From NCBI GenBank assembly GCA_014825775.1, contig MVAQ01000245.1:1-30825 (forward strand): 30,825 bases of DNA. The letters are read 5' to 3'. Both the position numbers and the translations under genes were made by a program. Below, one piece after another: positions 21,184-30,825 of the stretch; within the stretch, counting starts at the first letter, position 1; every line of letters begins with the position of its first letter. The notes beneath the pieces are model-generated. The model searched no databases. It saw only the letters and a list, made by a program, of their open reading frames with translations, and was not told the DNA's origin. The DNA comes from Krasilnikovozyma curviuscula (lineage: Eukaryota > Basidiomycota > Tremellomycetes > Cystofilobasidiales > Mrakiaceae).

Positions 21184-23541
21184 ATGTTGATCGAGACACC
21201 CACCGCCCGAACAAGGACGTCCAAAATGCAAAAGAAGGCTCAATTTCGAAAATCATCAAGTCATCACAGAAAAACACCTTCCCAGTTCTCTGAGCTCGCA
21301 TATCGGGTACGCAGCAGATCTGGTCGCAAAACCTTCATCTGGTTACTTCTCTGTGTTAGCGCCTGCTATGGCTATTATCGCTTTGGTTTCCCCGGTTCTT
21401 CAGCAACTCTGTCGAGTATTAACATCCCAGCTCAACCCTCGACGATACTACCGAGTTTGATATCAAAACGAAAAGGGGAGCAGTCCATATTCGCTGGCCA
21501 GACCCACTTGGTTCGTGCCCCTCCTGAGGAGACCAAGATTTTGGAGAAGTCTTACGGATTCAATCTGTTTGACCGACTGGTAAGCATTGTCAATTGTGAT
21601 CCTCTTCTGCCAGTACCATTCTAATTTGGTCCTGTCAGTATCTCAAAAATGGCATTATTTACATCGTCACTTCCCAACCAGAGGAGTTTCCGGATCTCAC
21701 TCACATTTTCAGCAATGGCAAATCAGCATCTGAGTTTCCTAACAAGGTATGTTACTTTTATGAGTTTGCCCTTGTTTTATAGGACCTGATTACATCTTTA
21801 CAACTGCAGGAGCAAAGGTTCCCGACGGATGAAGATATTCAGGTAGCTACAGACACACCAAAGCGATGTTCTGGAAGGGGAGTGAAGCGGCTAACATTGA
21901 CTGATTTGAATAGATGATCACACCTCTACAAGCAAAAGGGATTCTAGGGGAACAAGCGATTGTCTTGAACGGATTCTCTGTGAGTGAGAACCTCTGATGA
22001 CAGCCGTTCGACGCACTCTTACGTCTCTTTGTTCTTCTCCTGTAGATCTATCTGAATGATGCAGGCCGTAAGTACCTCACCTGTTGGACTCATGACAGCT
22101 GACGTTCAAGCCATCCTTCTTCTCCACTGGTTATTAGATATCTTCCTAGACCATTACTATCACCTAATCTGCGAGTTGTTCTTGGGTGTCTGGAAGATCT
22201 ACACTCAACTGGATCCACACATCACTGAATCCGGTGAAACTGTGCTACCAGCACCGTCGAGAATGATCGTTGCAAGAGCAACCGAGATGCAATGGAGAGA
22301 TGGCCCCAGGTTAGTTCAGTGCATTTCTCGTCCACGACAAGGTTCTTAAAATCTATCGTGTTCTATAGACTTAACCCTTTCTTCGTGAAGTCCGTCTTTC
22401 CGGGGATTGGGATGGAGTACAAACAGGATATGACAGACAGAAGTGAAACTGGGCTGACTTACGTCTTCGAGCGTGTAGTTCTCGTAGATCGAGCAGTAAG
22501 TCATGTATCATTTTTTCGTAAACCATCAATGGTTATTAATGGTCTGAAATTTTGACTAAAATTTTGGAAGGGAGGAGAAATGGGACCCTTATGCGGCGGG
22601 CAGTTCTTCAAGCCATCCGGTAAGTTACCACACCGTCTCTCTGCAGTAGACTGCTGCTTAATATTCTTTTTTGTGTATTGCGCGTCCTAGCCAATACAAT
22701 GTTCCTTCCTGAAAAATCTCCTTACTGGTGGATGCCCATTCGAAGGGCGCTGCTTGAGTCCATTGGGGGATCATTGTCACCGCCATCTCGACCTGTCATC
22801 ACTTACGTTTCGCGGTGAGTAGCTTACATTTATCCTTTTTTGCTCTGTCAGAACACATCCTTATCTTCTTTGCTACGTTCTTGCCTGTAGTCAATCTTCC
22901 AATCCTGATGCAAGTCGACAACTCAACCGCCAGGTGCATTCTGATCTTGTTGCGGCCCTTGAAGGATTGGGAGAGAAGCACGGTTGGGAAATCAACGTTC
23001 CAAACATGGTGAAGATGAGTAAAGCAGAGCAGTTTAAGATGGCTTCTAGAACGACTGTTATGTTGGGAATGTGAGCGCCATCCTTTCAGCCACCGTTACG
23101 GATGATGTTGATGATGTTTCATTTGTCCTAGCCATGGTAATGGTCTTAGCCATCAACTCTGGATGAAACCTACTCCATTCAGTACTGTGATTGAGATCTT
23201 CAAGGATCAAGGCTGGAGCTACGACTGTGAAGATTGTTTCTTTGTACAGAGTCCGTCAAGGCTTAGCTGACTGTTCGACTCGTACACTACAGATTCTCTC
23301 CCTGCAATGAGCCTTGGATTTAAACATTTTGGAATATGGAACGACACCGTAATCGACACTTCCGTCGAGAAACCGCATATCGCATGGGTGAGCGTAACGT
23401 CAAGACCTCACTTTTCTGAAAGAGCTTACCTTTTGGATGACTACATTCTAGCCCGAGGGATTTCACTCAAGCAATCTGATAGTTGATCCGCGAACCATCG
23501 TCAATGTCATCGAAACCCGATTGAAAGGATGGACTAAGTGA
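21184..23541 (+). CDS. GT61 (DUF563) glycosyltransferase, type II Golgi membrane protein
   Basis: Thirteen exons: 21184-21579, 21639-21746, 21810-21842, 21914-21979, 22046-22067 (22 bases), 22150-22309, 22369-22495, 22571-22619, 22691-22814, 22891-23070, 23132-23226, 23293-23387, 23452-23541; 1545 bases, 514 aa. A basic N-terminal tail is followed by one membrane helix (TFIWLLLCVSACYGYYRFGF), the layout of a Golgi transferase. The catalytic part shows GHHYYHLICELFLGVWKIY (with GH near the start of the DUF563 domain), LCGGQFFKPS, VITYVSRQSSNPDARQLNRQ (the family's YxxR-like strand), and TVMLGIHGNGLSHQLWM, where HGNGL is the GT61 signature, then STVIEIF. GT61 members include xylosyltransferases, arabinosyltransferases and O-GlcNAc transferases, so donor and acceptor cannot be read from the sequence. 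It heads a run of surface-glycan-type genes (GT8-like and TBL-like downstream). Confidence 0.88.
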
Positions 23542-23997
23542 ACGCCTCTCGGAAGTCAAACTTGCGTATTGTGTTTGTATTGTTGTATTAATACAATTTG
23601 TATTCGAGCCAGCTGAGGGTCTCCTGCACCGCTGTATCACTGCATCATTGCATTGTTTGCAATATTGTAGTCCACTTTCTTCCTAGTAATGCACCAAGAG
23701 GGGCAGAGAGAAGACGCGCCGACCGGTTGAGTGCAGTCTTACGCCTTCAAGGTAGTACACAACATACACAAAAGCAGCTCCACATGTCCAAAGACGCTAC
23801 TGAAAAGAAACTCCAAGGCGAGAAGGATCCATATGTACCAGAGAAGCCTTTGTCGTGACTATCTCCTTTGTGCACCTCCCCCGAGCTGTGGTGCGTTTCA
23901 CCTCGAACTACAACATGCCTCGTTCTTTTGATTCGCATTTGGTAAAGTAAGAACATGGATTACATCTCTTCGCTCCCCATAGGCTCGTGTCACTGAA
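23542..23997. other. Intergenic region, GT61 gene to nicotinamidase
   Basis: Contains a small ATG-started frame at 23784-23858 (MSKDATEKKLQGEKDPYVPE..., 24 aa, highly charged). It could be an upstream ORF in the nicotinamidase leader or chance. A second short possibility is an upstream exon at 23909-23935 (MPRSFDSHL) spliced to 23983, which would extend nicotinamidase N-terminally in frame; the intron would be only about 47 bases. Confidence 0.35.
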
Positions 23998-25278
23998 ATG
24001 AAATTCATTCCTAGCTCCAGTGCCTCTGTTGACGGTGTCAAGAAGAAGACTGCCCTGTACGTTCCGCCCTCTAACGTCATAATGCAACTAGTCCACTTTC
24101 TGATTATACTCAAGCAATCTCTAGCCTTCTCATTGGTATGCTCAAACTCGGATGCCGCTAGAGATTAGAGTAATGACAGAAATGCACTCCCAGACATCCA
24201 AAACGACTTCCTTCCACCGTCTGGATCCCTCGCAGTGCCAGAGGGAAGAGCTATATTGGAGCCTGTCTATGAGTTACTAGTGAGCGGGTATCCTCCTCGT
24301 TCAGGTGTAGCCTTGTGTGACCAGTTTGTGCTTGATGTTCCAGGAAGAAGTCGAGTGGGATCTAATTGCTGCTTCGATGGTCAGTCGTTCATCGCTACTA
24401 GTGAAGGGGGCTCTATCTCACTGCTCTGGTTTTGTTTATGCCTCAGGACTGTGAGCACATCTAACAGCGTAAGGAAAAGGCACACCACTGACGTTAGTGT
24501 TCTGGATTCCAAGCTCATCCACAGGGTCATGTTTCGTTTGCATCTTCTCACTCTCAAAATCAGCCCTTTGAGAAGATCCAGATTCCATTGATGAACGCAT
24601 CCGGTTTGGAGTCTGGTACTACAGATCAGGTGCTATGGTAAGTGATCCGAAGCCCGGAGCGCAGCGCAATCGATCTCACATTTACACATCCTCTAGGCCA
24701 GATCATTGCATTCCGGGATCCAAAGTAAGTTGCGGTGAAGTTCTGCGGTGACGTTCTGTACTTGATTGCTGTGCTCACTTTCTCCTGATTCTGTTAGGGG
24801 TGGGAGCTTGAAGAAGGCATCAAGGGCAGGCTGAAAGCAGCAATTGCGCCAGTCCACATTGTCCGCAAGGTGAGCTCACTGGGCGAAATTACATTGTCTT
24901 TTACTGACTCTCATGGGACTTCTCCTTTTTCTAACTAGGGAACTGAACTCAAGATCGATTCCTACTCTGCCTTCGCCGATGTATGCTAATTTAACTCTTC
25001 TTCAATCCTCTTTGACGAGACAACTAAACCCCTGCGCCCTTTCTCAGAATCAATACACCCTCTTCACATCTCTTTCCAAGATTCTTTATCAAGCTGCCAT
25101 TACGCGGGTAGTCATCGTTGGACTTGCGCTGGACTATTGTGTCTATTACACAGCCGTGGATGCGATCAAGTTCGGGTTTGAAGTTCTGGTCATGAAATCT
25201 GGATGTAAACCTGTGGATTCAGGTGCTTCAGACCGGGTTGTGAAGGATTTGATGGCTCGCGGAGTGACCTGCTTTTAG
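23998..25278 (+). CDS. PNC1: Nicotinamidase (isochorismatase-fold)
   Basis: Hydrolyses nicotinamide to nicotinate in the NAD salvage pathway, which also lowers nicotinamide, an inhibitor of sirtuins. Exons 23998-24056, 24125-24135 (11 bases), 24194-24279, 24344-24379, 24447-24450 (4 bases, inferred), 24514-24637, about 24697-24724, 24798-24869, 24939-24980, 25048-25278; about 693 bases, 230 aa. Catalytic triad: Asp in LLIDIQNDFLPPSGS (residue ~24), Lys in VHIVRKGTELKIDSYSAFAD (~140), Cys in VVIVGLALDYCVYYTAVDAI (~185). Metal ligands: Asp and His in D-S-H-P (~65, 67) and His in WPDHCIPGSKGWEL (~110). The usual DWH motif reads DSH with this splicing. The end SDRVVKDLMARGV matches the family. 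The ATG at 23998 is the simplest start. It stands between two glycosyltransferase genes. Confidence 0.88.
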
Positions 25279-26487
25279 AACTCGAAGATCTTCGTTTTAG
25301 TGCTTCTGCTCTCAATGTACTTCTCACACCTCAATCAATGAAATATTCTCCCAGAATATCTTAAAGGTGACGACAAGTCATCACCGCCGAGAACGTAAGT
25401 CTAATTCTACCACCTCACAAAGGAAAACTGCATCACGTTCTGGAGAAATTGTTACGATATCATATGGTCCAAAAAAAATAAAAAAATCCTTCACCACCCC
25501 TGAAGCCACCGAAGTATTCTGTGGTACACCACCAGAACGCAAGAATGATAACCCAAGTCCGGATATTGTTCCATTTGACATTCACATCATATGGGCTCGA
25601 CACGGCTAGCTGCAAGTCGCCAGTCGCCAGTAGCAACAACAGCCTCATTCCATGTTATAAAAAAATTATTGAATGAATACAGATATAAATTGATCTCATG
25701 CTGTTCTCAAGATCTCGTAGTCGAGCCGAAAACGGAACACAGGAGCCTCCACCAGATCTTCATCTCGATAGTTAAAGTTGGACAGCCTGACACTTTGGAG
25801 AAAAACGTGCATCATCAGTGTAAACCGATCAGGGAGTCATGCTGCTGCCGGCTGCCATTTTTATCTGTGACGCTGAATTGAGAAAAGCCGTGTTAGAGGA
25901 AATCAACAGCGGGCCGCGGAGGGAAACATCGCGAGAGATGGAGAGTAGGCGGTTGAGTTTTGACGGATCGGTGCCCGTTGTAAGGAGATAAGATCGTCCC
26001 GGGAAAGAATCTGTATTCAGTCGGTGTTTGTTAGATAGCATCCAAAGCTTGCTTGCTCGTTGCTCCCCGCGTAACCCGAGAAGATGTCAACTTCAGTAGT
26101 TAATCGCGCTCAGAGTAAAGCTGCTGGTCCTCTCTCTCTACCGAAATCCAGCAGTAAATAACCGAACTGCTGTTGGAATCATTCTACAAAAACAAAAGGG
26201 GTCTTGAAGTTGGAGCAAAGAAACCCTGCTCTAATGACTGAGGGGTGGTGAACCTCGAGAGAGAGGTCCTCTCTGATTCCAACGCAAAGAACGACGGCAC
26301 TCCCATCACCTGGACACTAGCCCCATACACCTCTGTAGAGGTAAAGTCTCGTTATTTCTTACGACTGACGACCAAAACTGTATTCTGTGGGCTTGTGGCG
26401 GGTCAGAAACCCTTGGCCAACGCCTGGTCGACATTTTCGCGTGCGCTTCATCCGCCCAAGCTGCGACCATCGTCTTACAGAGCAAGT
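25279..26487. other. Long intergenic region, nicotinamidase to GT8-like gene
   Basis: About 1.2 kb with no convincing exon. It includes an A-rich tract (about 25472-25490), a tandem GTCGCCA pair near 25614-25630, a short ATG frame at 26084-26161 (25 aa, MSTSVVNRAQSKAAG...), and a frame open from 26245 into the GT8-like start but lacking an earlier ATG. The right half is probably promoter and leader of the GT8-like gene. No tRNA-like B-box was seen. A single near-match to the WOPR site (TTAAAGTTG, 25772-25780) is present. Confidence 0.4.
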
Positions 26488-28281
26488 ATGCCCGTCAATG
26501 TAGCAACGAGCCCTGGAAGGCGGAGGAACGTCTTATTTCTCGCCATGGCAACGGCAGCCATCACGGTTCTTGGCCTTTTCGCCCACACAAGTGGCTACTT
26601 CTCCGACGAACACGCCCTGCTGGTCGACGCCGAGTGTCCCTCGATCTCGGTGGTGGTAGCCCCAGCTCCTGTTGAACTAGAGACTGTCACAATCATCGCC
26701 GCTATGTCTACCATGGAGAGCGCAGAGGAAGCTGGAATGATGCTCAAGGTCAGTATCGAAATGTAAATCGGCTCGGCTCCAGCATTTCTGACTTGTTTCC
26801 CATATCCCATTCACACACTCAGTCTGCTCTGATGTACCAGTCCACACCCATCAACTTTCACCTCATCGTCCATCCAGAGACTCAGAAGTACATTGAGAGG
26901 ATCTTCGGAATGGTCCACAGTCCTGTCCACAAAGTACAGTTTTTCTTCTACCCACTCTCTTACGAAGCTATGGAGAGACGACTCGATAGAACTGCTACTG
27001 GGCAGGGAACTGACGACCCTCTGATGGGCGCTTTCCGTACTGATCACCCTGGAGGGTACAGTAAGTTTTATTTCTTTGAGATTTTCTTTCGTAGCTCGCT
27101 CTAAACTGACATTTGATTGGTTTGTTTTCATCGCAGTGGGAATGATGAAGCTATTCTTACACGAGATCATCTCTGAAGATGTCACACGAGCTATTTGGCT
27201 TGATACCGACGCGTTCTTCTTGAGCGATCCCATCCGTTCGTCTTCCCTGTCAAAATCATCGCCTCTCATTCGTTTAGTCTGACGGTGCTGTTACGACTTC
27301 CCTTTTTTAAAGTAACATGGAGGCTTTTTGACACTTTCGGACCCGAGACTGGCATCATGATGCCCTCACACTACTTCGGCGAGGATGCAGAACCGTGGCA
27401 GACAGCAAGCTCACTCTGCTCATGCGTATTCTTGATGGACCTCGGAGTGTTGAGGAGAAGAAGATATATGTATTCGACTCTGTTCAGTGCAGAAGACAAG
27501 GCATTAGCGATTGGCTCCCAGGCTGTGTTTGACGTCTGGGGTCCTCCCATCGAACCACCTTACTACAACCGACTTTCAATGGGTGATCAGTCCTTCTTCT
27601 GGGCGACAAAAGTTGCTGCCCCTGAGATCTTCATGCATCTACCTCTCAGCTTCGAGGTCACTTGGTGCTTATGGGTGAGTTTTGCGGCACCTACTTTTGC
27701 TGAGACAAGAGGTCAAAAGCTAATTTTACGCTGGCGATCTGTCAGGGAACATATGGAACTCGACTTCAACAAAATACCGCCGAGCTCACGGCTGAAGAAC
27801 AGATAGAGCAACAAAGCGCATTGAATGGTTCACCGCATGAAGATGAAGTGATTGTTCCGCACATTGTATGTGTGACCATTTCAACGAATTTGAGCTGCTC
27901 ATGTTTATTAGTATTTGCTTTCTTGATTTATTAGCTGCATTTCAACTGCCTACCTGGTGGTGATCAACCTGATGTGTTCTTCAAGTATGACTGGTGGCTC
28001 GATCCCAATACCACAAGATGGGGCGCGAAGGATCTCGTTGAACGCTGGGCACCAGCCAGTGAGTACTTTGTCAAACCTCAATTCTGGTGCTGGTTTAACA
28101 GAACACTGATCCTCATATAATTCATCCAGTCTTGTACCACGGACAGTACAAGTTCATCTGGCTGAACAAGGGAACTGCGAAGCTGACAATGACGACTAGG
28201 AAAGATCTCAGGTATTGGGATGAGAGACTGGCAGGAAGACAACATGCGGAAGGATACCCTCTAGACCTTTCCATATTGTGA
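26488..28281 (+). CDS. GT8/LARGE-like glycosyltransferase, type II membrane protein
   Basis: Exons 26488-26748, 26823-27060, 27137-27235, 27313-27674, 27746-27865, 27935-28058, 28130-28281; 1356 bases, 451 aa. A basic N-terminus (PGRRRN) precedes one membrane helix (VLFLAMATAAITVLGLFAHT). The catalytic core has the nucleotide-sugar and metal-binding motif AIWLDTDAFFLSDP with DxD at about residues 189-191. Upstream elements are typical of GT-A folds of the GT8 group: SISVVVAP, INFHLIVHPET, and MKLFLHEIISEDV. Downstream are TGIMMPSHYFGE, CVFLMDLGVLRRRR, GDQSFFW, and HFNCLPGG near the end. The profile is closest by eye to the LARGE / xyloside xylosyltransferase-like branch, but donor sugar and acceptor cannot be assigned. 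It lies between nicotinamidase and the TBL-like gene on the same strand, 279 bases before the latter. All exon phases fit; the donor at 27236 (GTTCGT) is the weakest. Confidence 0.82.
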
Positions 28282-28559
28282 TGTTCTTGATATATTTGTT
28301 GCTTTGACATTGTTTCCTTTGCCGCAATGCCTCTATGCCTTGACATTCATATCCTCATCATAACAGTATCAAAGATGTTAGGCTATTCTTGTCCTCCAGA
28401 TCAGCAGTATAGTGACATCAGCTCCTACGAACGGTTGCATGTGTTTCCAATTTAATCCGGCCAAGACGCGTGCCCATTAATTGGGGGAAGTTTTTTATCC
28501 TTCGACCACCATCATCATCTCTTCCCGTACTCACTCTTCCCGTGGTCAACTGCGATTCA
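28282..28559. other. Short intergenic region, GT8-like gene to TBL-like gene
   Basis: A gap of 278 bases between two same-strand genes. It must contain both the GT8-like 3' end and the promoter of the TBL-like gene. CT-rich sequence lies at about 28512-28545, just before the ATG. No exon was recognised. Confidence 0.4.
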
Positions 28560-30482
28560 ATGGCATATTTGCATGTCCTGGATTCAGTCAAAAGATGTGT
28601 TCTTCGGTCGATCCCCGTTCGAAGACTGTTTAGGACCATGTTCTACCTCACTCTGGCCACGTTTGGTGTCATTTTCTTGCTCTACCTTCCGAATTTATCC
28701 TCTCAGCCTCTGCTACACTCTAACGGAGAATTAAATACATTCCAAGAAGGTCAGCTTGAAGGTGACTGGATAACGCAACGGGGTACATGGGTCAAACGTG
28801 ACCCACGAAGAAATCGTTCACCGGTACAACCCTTGGCCCCGAGGAAAGTCGCAATTTTTATTTGATTTGACTGTCGAACTAATGCTCTTAATCCTTGGCC
28901 GATGAAACAGGCGCGATTGCTTCACCCATTGGTGACTACGTCTCTAACCGCTCGGAGGAACGAACAGGCGAATACAGTGTTGCTGGAACACAAAGGCTTG
29001 CTGACATCACCAATTGGGTATGGAAACCAGATGATGGAGACTTACCAGAACTTGACCTCGAAAGGCTTATTTCGAGAATGTACAACTCGAAGTTGGGAGT
29101 CGTGGTAGTGGGTGGTGAGTAATGGTCGCAGTCAACCTCTTTTGGTCTAAGGATAATTTCCTCACCAAGTTCTTGATTTCATTGATAGATAGCGTTTCCC
29201 TTGGTCAATTCAACTCGATGAAGCACGTGATTGAAGGTAGAGTTGGACCTTCTGTCATGCGGGAGACACCTGTCATCATTAGTGATAATCAAGTCAACGA
29301 GGGCTCTCAGCATATTTCTCTCGATCCTACTAGCTCATTCTTTGATTGGTTGAAGCTTTCTCCCTCGATTCCAAAAGCCAGGCTTGAACTTCCCATCATG
29401 ACTTTCCTGCGTTGTAAGGGCTCTGTCTCTTGCTGGGCGGGTCTTTCCCTAGCTAACTTCAGCAGCCTAATGGTTCTCTTTCATTTCCATCTTTCCATTT
29501 TCTAGCGGACCTCTTCATGCGTCCGCTTGAGATCCAAGAATTGGCTTATCGCAACTTTTGGTTGAAACCATGGAAAAGGTTCAACCCAACCTTCCACCAA
29601 TTAGATTGGGAACGATATGCTCAAGACAGGTTTATCGAAATGGAAAGTTTCGACTGGGATGGGTTAGAGGATTCTCAAGTAAGCATATGCCAGTCAATTT
29701 GGGGTTTCAACTGAAACTCACATATCTCTCTCCGAAAGTGGCTCTTCTCTACAGGCCCGCATTGGAACATCGGTTGGAACTTTGCACCTATATGGAGTTC
29801 TAGCCAGCTAATTCGCTTGTACAGCAAGATGGTTAACGTCATGTTGCCCAAGTTGGTCGCCATCCCAGGAAATCCACAAATCACCATCAGATCTACCGCT
29901 CCGGGACATAAAAACTGTGAAATCCACTCCAAACCACTAAAACCGGGGGCCATTTCGTATTCTCCTGGGAGATATAACTGGAATATATTTCCTGCTTTCA
30001 ATGCGTCAGCTTTGTTCCAATTTCCTTCGTGGTCCTCGCACGGGATGTTGACTAGGAACACTTTGCTTTCGCTCAAAAGGATATGGAGAGCTGCAATCTC
30101 AAATTCTCACAATGTACGTGAGATTCTGGTTACACCTACTGCAATAAGCACCAAATTGACACGTCTGCTTGCGAAGTCGCGCCTGCACTGGTTAGACGTG
30201 TTCCCAAGTGCGTTGCTTCGACCAGACTGTCACCTGTTGACTTCGGAGAATGCAAAAGGAAAGCCAATCGTCCATGACTGTCTTCATTGGACTGGTCCAG
30301 GTGAGTGCTCTATTGCAATGCATGTATAATTCGGAGAGTCACAATGTTTAACAACATGGGACGACTGATCTTCAACTTGGGTCTATTCTAACTCACAAAT
30401 GACAGGCATTGCTATGAACTGGTGGAGCATGTGGTTTGAGATGATGTATGGAAATCTCTCGAGAGAAGTGCAAATTATTTAG
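28560..30482 (+). CDS. SGNH / trichome-birefringence-like (PC-esterase-type) type II membrane protein
   Basis: Likely exons: 28560 to about 28849, about 28912 (or 28971) to 29114, 29189-29413, 29506-29678, 29739-30113, 30177-30300, 30406-30482; roughly 430 aa. The second exon's left edge is uncertain because no phase-matching GT donor was found for the acceptor at 28911. N-terminal helix: MFYLTLATFGVIFLLYLP. The catalytic features are GVVVVGDSVSLGQF (block I GDS, Asp-Ser joined across an intron), WLFSTGPHWNIGWNF (cf. the NTGHWW block), LHWLDVFPSALLRPDCHLL, and PIVHDCLHWTGPG (DxxH). These are the GDS and DxxH blocks of plant TBL/DUF231 proteins and related acetyltransferases or esterases. Acetylation or deacetylation of a surface glycan in the Golgi is the inference; the substrate is unknown. 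Confidence 0.78.
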
Positions 30483-30825
30483 GTGAGTTCATCTCTTCCT
30501 CTGTCATTGTGATGAGTGAGTGGTATGTAATGTTGACGACTATCCGCAAGGAGGCAAAAACGGAGAAGGAAGAGGAACCGATATTGTAATTGTGGGCACT
30601 GGTATAGAAGCTAAGGCTGAAGCTCAATTGGCTGAGAAGGTAAGCTAATGAGACAGATGTTTTCACGTAGCAGTCGCGACGTCTAATGTGTTTTGTTACT
30701 CTCTCCAGTGGCTGCAGTGTTCTCTCGACCTCAAACATCGCCATTACGGTGACCAAATCTTCTCAGCGAGCGAATAGCCAAAATATTCTCTAAGGGTCGC
30801 TTGCAACGTGGAGCCGGCTCTCGTT
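30483..30825 (+). other. 3' flank of the TBL-like gene with an unassigned spliced open frame
   Basis: After the TBL-like stop (TAG 30480-30482, directly followed by GTGAGT) there is a coding-like stretch, about 30530-30639 (...GGKNGEGRGTDIVIV..., EAKAEAQLAEK). It ends at a good donor (GTAAGC, 30640) and resumes after a pyrimidine-rich acceptor at about 30708 with WLQCSLDLKHRHYGDQIFSA before a stop near 30777. No ATG in this frame was found. It may be 3' exons of an alternative TBL-like transcript, or chance. I could not join it in phase to the main gene. Confidence 0.3.

Noticed and set aside
25367..25609. 80-codon plus-strand frame (MTTSHHRRERK...)
   Set aside because: Low-complexity basic sequence, crosses an A-rich tract, lacks ATG-proximal context or recognisable motif; treated as chance.
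25772..25780. Near-match TTAAAGTTG to the WOPR binding motif
   Set aside because: One mismatch and a single copy in an AT-rich gap; such matches are expected by chance.
1..30825. tRNA genes, transposons, CRISPR arrays
   Set aside because: No B-box with matching acceptor stem, no terminal inverted repeats or transposase/reverse-transcriptase motif, and no regularly spaced repeats were found on reading both strands.

Overview
This window comes from an intron-rich fungus. Genes are broken into many short exons by introns of about 50-115 bases with GTNNGN...AG ends and CTNAN-like branch sites. VTC1, SEC63, NPC1/NCR1, SPO11 and a WOPR (Gti1/Pac2) regulator are all recognisable after conceptual splicing. 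Exon density, microexons and the set of glycan enzymes suggest a basidiomycete yeast of the Tremellomycetes (Cryptococcus/Kwoniella type). That assignment is inference from style and gene content. All gene models were spliced by hand from the sequence. For nearly all of them the exon lengths add up to a multiple of three and restore known family motifs across the junctions.

Layout, left to right: (1) SPO11, + strand, 111-2607, the meiotic double-strand-break transesterase, 11 exons. (2) VTC1, +, 2944-3883, a small membrane subunit of the polyphosphate polymerase complex. (3) An unrecognised protein, -, 4173-5374, with a small N-terminal domain, an Ala-rich hydrophobic stretch and a charged coiled coil. 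(4) SEC63, +, 5761-8572, the J-domain subunit of the ER translocon, probably sharing a promoter region with gene 3. (5) A WOPR-family transcription regulator, +, 9600-11301, behind a 1 kb upstream region with a TATA-like box. (6) A single-domain shikimate/quinate dehydrogenase, +, 11914-13387. (7) A duplicated EthD-like protein, -, 13571-14514. (8) An NPC1-type sterol transporter, +, 14844-19540 (5' end uncertain). (9) A GPI-anchored cupredoxin-like surface protein, +, 19784-20981. (10) A GT61 (DUF563) glycosyltransferase, +, 21184-23541. (11) A nicotinamidase, +, 23998-25278. (12) A GT8/LARGE-like type II glycosyltransferase, +, 26488-28281. (13) An SGNH/trichome-birefringence-like (TBL) type II membrane protein, +, 28560-30482.

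Most of the first 20 kb is ordinary housekeeping, meiotic and lipid-traffic content. The right end is the most interesting part. Three Golgi-type enzymes lie in tandem within about 9.3 kb: GT61, GT8-like and TBL-like, interrupted only by nicotinamidase. This trio matches the enzyme classes that plants use to decorate and acetylate xylan. In a fungus with a xylosylated, acetylated surface polysaccharide they are good candidates for surface-glycan decoration. Other points of interest are an 11-base and a 4-base microexon carrying catalytic residues of nicotinamidase, a probable GC-AG intron inside the SPO11 Toprim domain, and an in-frame alternative acceptor in SEC63. No tRNA, rRNA, transposon or CRISPR was found.
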